Source of the DNA: Pomacea canaliculata
Lineage: Eukaryota; Mollusca; Gastropoda; Architaenioglossa; Ampullariidae
Direction of reading: 5' to 3'
Length of the DNA: 64,000 nucleotides
NCBI RefSeq assembly: GCF_003073045.1
Contig: NC_037590.1
Coordinates: forward strand, 1,700,016 to 1,764,015
A program made the translations under genes and the position numbers. The notes under the pieces were generated by a model. It made no database searches, was not told where the DNA came from, and worked only from the letters and a program-made list of their open reading frames with translations. Each line of letters opens with the position of its first letter. Position 1 is the stretch's first letter. This document shows, piece after piece, positions 46,712 through 59,900 of the stretch.

Positions 46712-49290
46712 TGTTACAAGAACCTTAACCCCACAATAACAACAACAATAGCAACAACAAACAAACAAACAAACAAAAACAAACAAAACAGAGTTTTATG
46801 TTTATACCATTTTATGTTGATTGTTTTCCACCAGAAGAAGTATTTAAAAAAAAGTTTGAGCTTAGACGAAGTAAGGGCACGTGTCGGGACTGCGGGGAGA
46901 CAATTCTACTCGTGCAACGTTCGATCCCTGAGTCGTACAACAATGTTCCTCCTCCCCCTGCTCTCCTCACACACGTCTTAGTAAATACCTAGTCACTCGA
47001 TCTCGAATGTTCTTTAAACTCCTTTCACAGTACATTATCTCCCTTTCATACAATCCAGCACAGTATGTTTTATTTTCAATACATTATCTCCCTTTCATAT
47101 CATGAACACTAATCAAGTCAGACGCGGACACACCCTACAAACTTCGGGAAAAATTAGTTAAAGTATGAAACTGCATCAACTTGAGTATCGAACCCCAGAC
47201 CGCGGTTTGCGGATGTATGACCACTTCTCTTTTGTAACCGTCGCAAGAGACCTCGTACTATCCACATTATTAGTGGGTTAGTTCCCTTGATCTGTACTAG
47301 ACATGGGGTCACTGACATTAGTTTTATAGTAGAAGTCAGTGTTTGACAGACTGACAAGCTTCTCCACAATGACATTTGCTGAGCACCTTCCTATTGATGT
47401 CGGCATAACTTCTGTAACTCATTCTTCCTCCTCTCTGACATTCTTCCTCTCTGCAGAATCAGCAGAGCAGCATGGAGGACATTTATAGCATTGCTTTTCC
47501 AACATTTAAAAAAGCCAGCACCTGTGTAACTCTCCTTGATCATGTCTTAGTGTTTCCTGTTGCTGCAACAAATAGTTGATTGAAAGCAGTTTTGATTATT
47601 GATTATAAGGCTAGGAGAGAACAACAAACATCTTTAGTGCAAGTTAAAGGAAATCCACCCTTCACCCTATTCTGTGCGTGAGGACTGTGCTTACTTCTTC
47701 GTATTACTGACAGCATGGCTGTTGTTGTCTGATTACCTGTGTGTTTGTTGTATGTGTACGTGAATACGAGAGGCGATAATAAAAAGGGAAAAGATTATTG
47801 TCCGCATAGCACAGATGACTATACCCGTTCTCTGCTGGTTCCACTTCGGTGATTGAGCACAAGACGAGCAGGGTCGTGTACCCTGACACCTATTATCGCT
47901 CTACACGATGTTCAGCCCACTCGTGCAGGATGGCAATGAGGTGGGCGTTAGAAAGAAAAATCGACTCGGGGGAAAAATGTGTCACACACGAATAACCGCA
48001 CAAACGAGGCGAATGTTGGCCTGGGACTGAAGATGTCTCCACAAAATAACTTGAGCCAAGGATGTTAATAAAGCAGCCGACCTGCCTTTAGATACTGTGA
48101 GGGGGTGGCGGAGCAAGCAGTGTAAGTAGGTCCCGTTAAGACTATTTACCTGGTCCTACCTGTGCTATCTACCTGTGCTATCTACCTGTGCACCCCACTC
48201 TTCTACCTTTGTCAAGCGGATCGCTGCACACAGACATTTCTCCCCCCTTCCAACTCACAAGCCCTCCACCTTATACATGAGGAGTCGTTCGCAAGCAAGG
48301 AGGGGCCTACCTTGAAACCCCCGGCGGTGGGCGGCTTGCGGATGTACACAGGAACCCACCCGAGTCTCTGCTCACCAGGAGCTGATGGCCGACACCTAGT
48401 CTGCTCACCTTGGCGAAACGCATCCCATAATTCTCCAAGACTTGCCGGCAGGTGACCAAGGGAGACATTCTGGAAACGAGTTATAGTCGAGGACAACCTG
48501 GGTAAGAGTTCCACCTGTCAATTTTCATTCTGTGAGTACACTTTTCAAAGAGCTGCTTCCGTTAACACCATGTCAGCATATTTATCATACTGTTCATATT
48601 GTTAACATATAATGGATCATACATACTCTCAAGGTATTTATCGTACTCCTAGCGTTCATGTTCATTTAATCACAGGGGTTATCTACCCGTCCATCAGGCT
48701 GCTGAGTGCAACCGGTCCTGCAGCCGTCTCCCACATTTAGAGATACAGTCTCTCTCTCACACACATTATTAATTTGCTTATTTCACCATTATCTCTATCT
48801 GTTTACCTCTCATTCTCCCCTTTCGTTCATCTTTTACCTGACTGTCATGCTAGTTAAATTGTGGCATGGTTTGGGATGATCGTTCGTTCGTATTTACCTG
48901 TGGTCGAGCTCTTTTACCTGCTCATCGCAACCATGCATCTCTACCTGTGTGTCTCGCTATTAAATTTGAATAAACTTGACCTTTCCACGTGTCATATGCA
49001 ACATTATTATTCGTTGTTTTCCTAAACGATTTTTTTTACCTGTTCTTGTGTCAAGCCGCTGGAATCATGAAATAAAAAAAAATTAAAAACCAACCATATT
49101 TCGCTAGAGACAAGGAAATAGGGATTAGTAATATATTTACTTCATCAGCTGTCGGGTACTTACTAAACGTTCAGGGTGTGGCCAGAACTGTTGTATGCAT
49201 GAGCAGCTGCCGGTGGTCTTGCTAAGCACACAGATGCACGCCTACACGGGTACGTGGATATCAAATCTCTACGATTCATCTAAACTGCGC
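46712..49290. other. Non-genic stretch
   Basis: Contains (AACA)n near 46738-46790 and a tRNA-like pseudogene at about 47180-47232. No exon supported. Confidence 0.45.
47180..47232 (-). pseudogene. tRNA-like relic
   Basis: On the minus strand AAGTGGTCATACATCCGC, then GGGGTTCGATACTC, keep the D-arm side and the B-box (GGTTCGATAC) of a tRNA. The anticodon arm is shortened and the acceptor halves do not pair. It may be a tRNA pseudogene or the head of a tRNA-derived SINE. Confidence 0.45.
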
Positions 49291-49350
49291 AGGTAAACAT
49301 GACAGGTAAACATAGCAGGTAAACATAGCAGGTAAACATAGCAGGTAAAG
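49291..49350. repeat. 15-bp tandem repeat
   Basis: About four copies of CAGGTAAACATAG, a unit that contains a splice-donor-like CAG|GTAAAC. Confidence 0.85.
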
Positions 49351-49451
49351 AGGACATGCAACTAAAGTGAACAAGTTCTGACAGTTGGGTCTGACATGAG
49401 AATCTAGACGAACTTTAATGCAGCAGACGTTCATTGATGTAGTGTGATTGT

Positions 49452-49627
49452 GTGACTAGTGCATAGACAACATGGTGACTAGTGTGTACACAACATGGTG
49501 ACTAGTGCATAAATAGCGTGGTGACTAGTGCATAGACAACATGGTGACTAGTGCGTAGACAACATGGTGACTAGTGCGTAGACAACATAGTGTACACAAC
49601 AGGGTGACTAGTGCATAGACAACATGG
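49452..49627. repeat. 23-bp minisatellite
   Basis: Seven copies of GTGACTAGTGCATAGACAAC-ATG, one with an insertion. Confidence 0.92.
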
Positions 49628-50805
49628 CTGGAATGTACAGACAGTGTGATTACTTTCTGATTCCAATGGATAGACAAGTGAGGCTCTTTTGTTCGCATTT
49701 GAGGATCACCTCTTCATAAGGGGTACTTCATAGTCGTAGCTTCATAACGGTACCCACTATAAGGGTACCCCTACTCTGGTAATACAGTACCAGGTAATAA
49801 CGGGTATCCCTAGCATAGCAATACATGATAACCAGAGGTTGTCTAGCCTCTAGCATAGCACGCACCTAGCCATCAGGAGGTAGCAGGGAAACACCTCGAG
49901 CCAGGTGAGCAACATCTCACTACACAAGCTACAGTGGCTGAACTGAGCAGCACCTCACGATGACAAGGGACTGTGACACTAGCTGACAAACACCTGACAA
50001 GAGTGACATGACACAAAGTGTGTGCAACAGTGCGTTACCTGTGACGTGTGACACTCACCTGCCGACTGAGGAGCTCCATTCAACACCTACACTAAATCAA
50101 CGGCTCAGTGACTCTAACACTGAGAAACAGGATGTGCTTCAGGCGACACAATGTTTGTTGTTGTCACTAAAAAACAGTGGTTTGGGTTTACCTTAACTTT
50201 CTTTACTCTTGTCCTTCTTTGTAAATACTGTTTCCAGTGTTGTGTCGGCTGCCATACTTTCACAGACTAACAAAGTCTGATGTTGATGTAAGCTCACCAC
50301 TTGTACAAGTGTTTCTGTCTGTAGGTGGGATACTTTATACCTAGGCAACAACTAATGAGCAGAAAGTGCATAATTTGTATACAACTACTCTGCATTTGAA
50401 TCTGATTAATTCTCCCTACATGGCGCCTGGATTTGGAAAATACACGATTGAATGCCGCCCACTGTATAATAACACTCAGTTTATTGTAACAACAAAGTTG
50501 AAAGTTATTGTATTATTTTAGAAGTACTTAAAATGATTAAAAATTGATGTAATTGTACTCACGTAAACTTTTTTTAAATAATATGAGACAAAGAGGAAGA
50601 CCACACAGCGGATTTGTACATCTGAAATGTATCATCTGAAGGCAACAAAACATTCCTTCTGTGTAATGTTGATCGTTGGCATTTAGTAGACCGCGCTAAC
50701 AGTTACTTTGTAAGTCACTTGTCTGTGTACCACCAGTCCACCTCACCATAGACAAACTGTTCTTGTCCAATAATTACCAACCCTTGTGTGTGGTTTCTTT
50801 AACAG
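49628..50805. other. 5' flank or first intron of the PAN-like gene
   Basis: A non-coding UTR exon must lie upstream, because the first coding exon starts at a splice acceptor. No promoter element could be picked out. Confidence 0.4.
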
Positions 50806-50915
50806 GAAGCCAGACACCATGGTGTACAAACACGTGGCGCTGTGGACTGTCCCCACCTGGCGAAGCCTCCTGTCCTTCCTTCTGGTGACTTCCATGACTG
50901 TCAGTGTTACAACAG
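50806..50915 (+). CDS. Signal-peptide exon of the PAN-like gene (ATG at 50819)
   Basis: Acceptor GGTTTCTTTAACAG at 50805, 13 nt of 5' UTR, then ATG in context GACACCATGG. Encodes MVYKHVALWTVPTWR, hydrophobic core SLLSFLLVTSMTVSV, then TTG, a clear signal peptide. Donor ACAACAG|GTGAGA, phase 1. The donor and its surroundings are repeated tandemly just downstream; the first donor copy is used here because downstream copies would add 11-codon blocks after the signal peptide. Confidence 0.8.
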
Positions 50916-53900
50916 GTGAGACTATCAGCACATTAAGTGTTACAACAGGTGAGACTGTTAGCACATTCAGCTTACAACAGGTAAGATTCTAAGTACATTC
51001 AGTTTACAACAGGTAAGACTATCAGCACATTCAGTGTTACAACAGGTGAGACTATCAGCACATTCAGTGTTACAACAGATAAGACTATTAGCACATTGCG
51101 GGTTTTATCATAAAGTATGTAAAGACAGTGCCAATAATTTTCACTCAACCGGAATACATTTTAAGTTTTTGTTGCCTTCAACCATGCTAACGCAAGTTCA
51201 TGTTTCTACCTAATATATTTTAATGGCTATTAACCTGCTGCTTATATATTTGACTGTGTGTAATGAATTTTTCTATTGTTAATATGGTTTGAACAGTAAT
51301 TTTAGTATATATTTCGCCACACAACTGTCATGGCGTTAGCCAGAGACGATTAACTACTATGAGAGAGTGGATATCAGTAAGGGGAAAAAAATTCGGCCAC
51401 AAAGTATACAGTCCACCATAACTGATGACGTCGTAAAAGTACAGGTCGGTATGATAGGCAATCAAAGCCGATGCAAATCCAACCAGAAAACACAAATGTG
51501 GAGAGGTAACCAAAGCATGCCTGCTAGGCGAAGGGACACCACTCCCATCCCATATGTGTAACCCCCTTTTAAATAATTTGTGAATATCACTAAAGGCCTT
51601 AGTGTTCTCCGCCATGAAAGCGGCCATCAGATAATTTCAGAGGTTCACCGCGTTCATGGACAGAAGTGAACGTGTTTCAGGGGAGACAACTTGCAAGTGG
51701 ACGCGGCTGAAGGACACCGCCACTGACGTCAGCGGCGCCGCGAGCGTCAAGAGCGTGACGAGTGTCACCAGGTGTCGCGACTACTGCACCAGTGACGCGG
51801 CCTGCGTCGCCTTTGCTTACGGCAACCGCACCTGCTACACATTCCACCGCGTGCTGCCTCCCAGACTCCACCAGCGGCGCTGGTACTACTACTCCAAGGA
51901 GTGCACTACAGGTGAAGCACCTTTGACCTTTGAAACACTGTACAACAATGAAAAGTAGACACTCGGAGGATTTGATAATGCTTTTATTTTTAGTTTATGC
52001 CCCCATCTTGTGCAGCTCGTCATCGCACAGAATTTGCAGTGAACATTAACATGCATCCACTTAAAGAACATTTATTGCGTTTTGTTAGTTATTGATGGAC
52101 AATGTTCCACATTTTTATAATACTATAGAACACTGTTTAATACACTTTAGTACAGTTTTGCTACACTTTCATACAATGTTACTACATATTAGTAAAAGTT
52201 TACAGCTTATTTCCACACGGCAAATCTTTAGTCTTGCATAGACACACTCTTACGCATGCTGCCATGCCCGTTAACACAGGTAAACATGCAACCTGTAATA
52301 TTTAAAACATAGGCACAAACATCATAATGATAATAATAACAACACTTATAAAGCGTTTTTCTCCAGAAATTCCAGGACTCAACGCACTTTGCAGTAATAA
52401 GATTTCACTGTCTAAAAGACGAGCTCAGTGAACTGCACCGGAAGATCAAATAACAATCCAATGAAGAAACAAAACACGAAGATGAAGAGGTGATGTGACA
52501 CAACAGCACACAACGAGGCGACAACCAGTTTCTCTGAGGAAGAATGCAGTAAGAAAACCAAATCAGATGGAGAGAACCGGAAAAATACGATGTAGAAACA
52601 AAAGTCATCTTCAACCAGATGGCAGAAGGGAGATCACTGCGATCAGAGGAAAAAGGCAGAAAGCCAGACAAGTGAGACAACCAGCACACAGAAGAACTAA
52701 AGAAAGATGTAGATCCACAAGCTGATAACGATGAAACTAGAACAGATCGTAAACAAAACAGAAAAACAGAGAGAAGCTGCCTCAGAGGTCACCACTAACA
52801 ACATCTACTACTAACATACCTGAAGAAAACTAAATGTTTAAACCGAAAATAGGAAACTATGCAAAGTTGATATTGTTCTTATTTCCTTCTATGTATTCCA
52901 ATTCATGGATGGCTTCGTATTTTTTTCTGACAGTGCCAAGGACAACACCCGCCTTCCTGCCTGCCGTGGACTCAGAGAAGCTTTCGTGCACCTGGAATGA
53001 AATACGTAACAGCGCAGCAGACGAGAGCAAAGCAGCAGACAGGTTCTACTTCCAGTCTCTCTTCCAGTGCTGGGCCTACTGTGATGCAGACAGCAGGTGT
53101 CTGGTGGCCACCTTTAATTCCCCGGTGTGTCAGGTCTACTACGTCACTGTCCCACCTGTCCACTCAGTCGGCACGACCTACCTGGCAAAGTCTTGCAAAG
53201 ATACAGGTGCGTTTCTTGGTTCGATGTTGCGATTGAAGGGTCTCTCTCTGTGAAAGTCAAACTTCCATTTTTGTCAGTAATTTTCTGCTGGGTCTGGAGA
53301 ACCTCATGTGATTTACAATACCGAAGAGTCTTTCTTCGGAAATGGTTTGAAAAACATAGCTAAAAGATCCGACAAAAGCAAAGAAGAGGTCAAACTGCAC
53401 AAATGAAAACAGGCTGAGTACAAGACAAATTGAAGCTGGATTCTTTTGCACAGACAAATACACAGACACATATGCGCGCGCACACGCATAAAATCGCATT
53501 TATATTCCTGTGAAATGTGTAATACATACATAAGCCTAAAAAATATCTTTTGTGTGTTTGTATTAATGTGGATCGTAACCGAGATCATAGACTTAAAGAA
53601 GTTGAAAAAAAAACAACACCGGTGCCCCATGCTTTGCCACATTCCCAAAACAAAACAAAACATGGTTTATACTGTAAAGCACAGAACAAAACATGCCTTG
53701 TATCGCAGCATCTATACCAAAGCTCGTTAAAGTGCCGACTAAGGTGGTTTATGCAGACAAGGATGACTAAGTGCTTGACACAACACAAAAACTGTTTTGT
53801 CTCTAGAGATGGCAGACGTGGCGCCGCCAGTCACATCAGCCCCCTCATCAACAACGGCTCTCTCAGATGAGTCTACTTTACTGACATCGGTTCCCTTGGC

Positions 53901-56900
53901 GACATCCGCTGAGTTTACTGCCTCTGTAGTTAAAGAAGAACCTGAAGGTATTGTTAAAATGCATCTTTGTTATCGTGCACAAACTTAAGAAGTGAAAATC
54001 TCGTTCCCTTGGGGCAGTAGAGGCAGTGGGATGTAAGGGAGCTTACCGTGTCTCGGACACAGAGAGTAGAGAGCAGAGTACAGTCCCTTCCTTCAGCAAT
54101 TGCTAGTGGTGACCGCCTCCAAAGTCATTTTAACAGTAGATCCGTTTACCAAAGCCACTAAAAATTAAAAATTTTTTATTATTCAATTTTAGAAAAGCCG
54201 CCTTGTACCTGGATCCGGGTGGACGACAGTTCCGCTGGCGACAAAAGCGCTGCAGCAGTGAAATATTTGGTCAGTCGAGAGGAATGCCAACAGTATTGTG
54301 ACGAGTACCCTGGGTGCGAGGTTGTTGTGTACAAACCTCTGGCGTGCCGTATATTTGAAGACGGTGTTGAACCAGTCGATGATGTTGGCTGGACATTTCT
54401 TAGAAAGTCTTGCAGAGGTAAACCTTTGTTTTGTCGTTATAGCTCCAGTCTCTTGGGTCGCTTTTAATTTAAATAATGTTGATCTGTTTTTGTTCATTGT
54501 GATGATCATGCATTTTATTAAGGGATACAAATAAGCAATTTGTGAATTTATAGGTTATGAACAGTCCGATGATCTCATCATTAGAAGTTATATGCTTGCT
54601 ACACATATATAATAATGTTTGGGAAGATCTACCAAAATGTAGGGAAACTGATTACTACAATCATAATGTATTTTAGGAATTATTTATGAACATTCTTTTG
54701 TGAATAACATGACAGTTCTTTAAGTAATTCCATTCAGTCTGTGTCATGACCAGCCCCGCAGAATAACTGAACATGTTAACTGGTTGTTAATGTGAATGTT
54801 AGTGAATGTCGTGACCTTTGACCCAGCATGTTTACTGGTAACTGAATGTCACGTTCAAGTCACGTGTTTTCTGCTTAACTTTCTCGTTCTTTTTCCAGAA
54901 GCGAAGCCGAACACGCTGACTGGCGAGGTTGGTACAGGAACAGCGAGCGAACCTGAGAATGAAACCAGTGAGCCCGAAACACAACCTCCGACTGAGCCTG
55001 ACACAGAATCACCGATTGAACCTGTAACACAATCACCGACTGAGCCTGAAACAGAATCACCGATTGAACCTGTAACACAATCGCCGACTGAGCCTGAGAA
55101 TGGAAGGACGAGTGAACCTAAAACAGACGATTCTGAGCCTGACACAGAAACAGAGACGTCGTCTACAGAGCCTGGTGAGTTACCTCCCTCAGAAGGTCCA
55201 CTGACTAACTGCCCCATTGAGTAAAATACATTTAATAAATATTTTTAATATTTCTTTATAGAATACATGATGCATACACACGCAGCGTCACACGCCCACA
55301 CAGGAGTGCAAACTGCTGTGTTCGTTCTATCATCAGCTTACAATGTGCTCCCTTCTGTCTGTGACTTTCATAAACCAATCACTTCTGCTCTTTCTTTACC
55401 AGCGCCATCTTGTGCGTGGATCGAGGTGCCAGACACGTCCGGGGGTCAAAGTGCACCTACTGACACGGTCTACTTTTTCTCTCAAGAAGAGTGCACCGGA
55501 TATTGCGACGCCATGCCGGCCTGTGTCGTGGCCGTGTTTAACTCCCCTGTCTGTCGGATTTTCAGTTATGACGTCACGCCAGTTGATGACGTAGGCTGGA
55601 CTTACCTGAAAAAGTATTGTACTCCTGCAGGTGCGTTTTGCTTCCTATCTGGCTTGTGTAGATAAAAATGTTTATTCATCTTGTGTTTTTAATCTTTTTG
55701 TTTTTAATTACTAATGTGCGGTTATCCAACAGCCGACACTTCAACGGCTTTCGTGCCCTCCACCACGCAGCTTTGCACGTGGACGGAAGTGCAAGAGAGG
55801 TCAGCCAAACAGGTTCGGGAAGTGGACACTGATTCCGTCTCCTCTCTAGAAGAGTGCCAGGAATCCTGTCGTCGGGACAGTAGTTGTGAGGCCGTCCTCT
55901 TCAACCCGCCGTTGTGTCGGAAAGTGTTTGGGGCGACACCAGTCGATGAGCCGGGGTGGGAGTACCTTAAAAAGACCTGTGTCACGACAGGTGTGTACAT
56001 TCACTATTCATATTGGTCACATTATTCATCGTTACCATTGTCACTTAGGCCGTCTGCTTTTTGTTGCTTCAATTTATTACCGTGTGCTGTGAAATAACTT
56101 CTCGCTAGGACTGCGAGAGAAAGTTGTGACAGTCTGGCGAGGGCTGCAATGTTTGTGTTGGTGTGTGAGGTATATACGTCCTCATTGTATACAGTATATA
56201 TATATAAGTGCTGGTCTTTTTGCCCGTTGTCTACCTTCCATGACATGCAGCATTGAGCTTTGACATTGAATTGTGTACACGATTTGAATGTGTCGTATCT
56301 CAACTGACATTATTGCCACCAACATCTGTCTCAGACACTCCACCATGGACGCTGGCTACCTCTACATCATCGTCAGACAACAACGGTAAGGTGTTTGTGG
56401 ACTGTCTGTCGCTCTGGCCACGTTACTTGTTTTTATCGCTGTCTTTCTTTTAACTGTTGAGAGTGAGAGTGGCAAGCCTAATATTTATTTATTCTCCAAT
56501 TGCACATGGAGTTGAGTTTTGTAACGTGTCTGTTGCTGTCCATTCCACCCTGACTGTTGCTCTCATCAACTGACGACAATCTCTTGGTACACTATCAAGT
56601 GTGAAAACTTACTATTGCTTATCCTCTCTCTCTCCCAAAAACTATTTCTAATGAATTTTTTTCCAGAAATCGAGGCCAACGCAGAAACAGTGTCTCCATC
56701 AGTGTCTTCAGCTGTAAACACCTGGACTGACACAGAACCCGCTACAGGTATCTTAGTACATGTATTAGTAAGATGGGTAACACATATGCAAATCATAATG
56801 CGCGTACTCTTCCCCCGCCCCCATATATACACACATACACAGACCCTTACTACACCTGGGCGGCACTCTTCCTTCACCTTCTCCCACCCATCCACTCATA

Positions 56901-59900
56901 TGTAAACACACACACACACAAACACGCGAGCACGTGCAACCACGCAGAACGACAAGTTGGACACAAATGTGACCTGAGATGAATCCAGCAGTTTCCTAGT
57001 AGAGAAGTGATTAGGGTCAGCTTTGTGCCATCGGACTTGCTTACTTCAAACCTCTATAGTCTACAACTCAGTCAATTGTCGGACTAGGAGAGCAACTTCA
57101 GTGTCAACGACAGGTCAGAACTGAACTTTTTAAAAATATAAAGTTTGCAAAATCTCAAATTTCTATCTAAAGACTGTGTAATTACACAGAGGATGCAGAC
57201 ATGTGAAAAGTGTGAAACAGAATTTAAATGTGTGATAACTGACCAAAGATAAACATAAGTCTATGACACATGCTATGTGTCGTCCTCCCACATCCTGACA
57301 CATCACTGTTCTATGTGTCAGTGCCGCTGTATTGCACGTGGATGGAACTGCCGGACACATCGGTGGCAGAAGGTCCACCCACCAACACGACCTTTGTCCT
57401 CTCGCAAGAAGAGTGCACTGAGTACTGCGACTCTCTACCTGCGTGTGTCGTGGCCGTGTTCAACGCACCCGAGTGCCGCGTCTTTGATCATGTCGTCACG
57501 CCAGTTGATGACGTAGGCTCGGTTTACCTGCAAAAGTTTTGTGCCTCTACAGGTAACTTTCTCATTGCTGTCTGCTTTCTTTGTCTGTAAAAAGAAATGT
57601 TTTAGTATTATTATCTTTCTGGTACATGATTCTCTTCAATCACCAGTTCATACAGTATATAAGGCAGCCTGATCTGGTTATGAAAGCTTTCACATTAAAA
57701 TGACCGTCCTAATGTCTGTTTCCGTAGTGTAGTGGTTATCACATCCGCCTAACACGCAGAAGGTCATGGGTTCGAGACCCAGCGGAAATTTTTTTTTCCT
57801 CTTTATTTTTAATCATCTATCCTGCAGACAGGTTGTGTATGAAAATTAAAAACTAAAAGGCTGTTGGTCTTTTCATACTTTTATTTTAATTGTTCTCTTC
57901 AATACTTTGATGACATATATGGTGACTGTCAGCCGCGTATGTGTCTTGTCATCTGACATGCGTGCGGCCCACACTTTGACAACCTTTGGTTTATCGTGAA
58001 TTTCTTCTGTTGAGACGACATGTATATATAGTTTGTATATATTGTTTGGGAAATGAAACGCGTGAAGCCAGGACTGAGACAGATGTTTACAATGTGTCCC
58101 TACCAGAAGCTATTATTGTTGAAACAAGATAAGGACACATCGTGACTCTGTAGAACTGTGATTACAAGCTCAGCCTGGGACGCTCCTGCTATCTGTTTCC
58201 GTAGTGTAGTGGTTATCACATCCGCCTAACACGCGGAAGGTCCTGGGTTCGAGCCCCAGCGGAAACATTTTTTTTTTCTCATTACTTTTAATCATCTATC
58301 CTGCAGTCAGGTTGGATAAGAGAATTAAAGACTGAAAGGCTGTTGGTCTTTTCACATTTTTATTTTAATTGTTCTCTTTAGTACTTACATAACTTTCAAA
58401 CATTTAAATACAAAGCTCTGAATCACCAATCCCACTACAACAGTTGATAAAATCGTTCTTTTCACTGTAACTTCTCCCTCACGTTTATGCTCACCGGGAG
58501 GGTTCATGTACGGGGAGGGGGGCGGCCGCACTAAAGGTTTTTGATGGGGTCCCCCTCCTTCCCACGGCTTTCTCCGTCTCGTGTGGACAAGACAATTAAT
58601 TAACAGTTAACTGACCCACAGCTGGCCTCTAAGTTACCATATGTACTCAGTGTAATGGAAGATGTGCTGCTCTGTGTGTGTATATATATATCGTACATGT
58701 ACTCTACATGTTTTCCAATCAACAAACACTTGTCGTCAACACTCATCTGTCTTTAGCAACATTTACAAACTTTTCGGCTTGATGTTTATTGCATTTTTTC
58801 TCGCCGACAGAGAACATGACTGTAGACTTCCCAACCTCGATGGAGCCTTCAGTCACACCTGAGGACAACCCAGCAGGTGTGTATATATAAATTATATTAC
58901 TTAACTGCTCTCTCTCCTGTCGAAGCTAAAGGTTTGTCAGCTTCCCTATCTACTGGCTAACACCTGGGATCCGTTGTTTTTGCTATAAATTTACATGTTT
59001 TTTGTGTTCACGGCCACGAAGATTTTACGTTCAAATAAAATTCATTCTAATAATTCTGTTGTGTACGAGCTGTCGCACTGATATTTTCTTATCGACAGAC
59101 TATGTCCTGGCAGAGACATCAGCTTTGTCAGACTCGTCAACATCGGCAGCACCAGGTAGATAGAAATATCTATTTTATCTATTACTTTGTTTTGTGGTGG
59201 TCAGTCGCAAGTTTCCGTAGTGTAGTGGTTATCACATCCGCCTAACACGCGGAAGGTCCTGGGTTCGAGCCCCAGCAGAAACATTTTTCTTTTATCGCTG
59301 TAGACTCTCTCGTGCACATCAGATTGAGATGAATATCACAGCAGCCATGTGTGCTGTAAATTTATTTAACTTTTTCTGTCGTTTATTTTAAAACTGATCT
59401 GTTGACTTGTAATGTTGCCCTAAAGTCGCCATCTTGATTGGAGTGTCTAGCATTAACCGTCAGACACATACTTACGTGTATATTGATATCTACTATTCGG
59501 TTTGTCTGTCAGTAATCACTCATACAAGCATCATATGACGATACCTGTGGGTAAAGTGCGTCTGGTAGTCAGGTATTTCTTAAGTAGCTCACTGTGTGAG
59601 GAGGCACAACAAACATGATTGACCTCTCCCCTGTTGTTGATCTTGTTGTCATAGCAACAGCAGCGCCGTGCACGTGGGAGGAGCTGGCCGACACGTCAGT
59701 CGACGACAGTGTGTTGGTGGAGACCCTGTACTCCCCCTCCCTGGCCCGGTGCAAGGCGCTGTGTGAGGCGGACAGCACGTGCACTGTCGTCATCTTCAGC
59801 AGCTCCGTGTGCCGCAAGTTTCATGACGTCACACCGCGTGCTGACGACGGCTGGACCTACCTGAGAAAGTCCTGTCCACCTGACAGTAAGCTGACAGTTT

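Larger units (their letters stand above)
57718..58383 (+). repeat. Tandem duplication of a tRNA-Val unit with 3' flank
   Basis: 57718-57908 and 58195-58383 are colinear: tRNA, poly-T, AATCATCTATCCTGCAG, AGGCTGTTGGTCTTTTCA and TTTTATTTTAATTGTTCTCT. The similarity ends about 115 bp after each tRNA. Confidence 0.88.
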
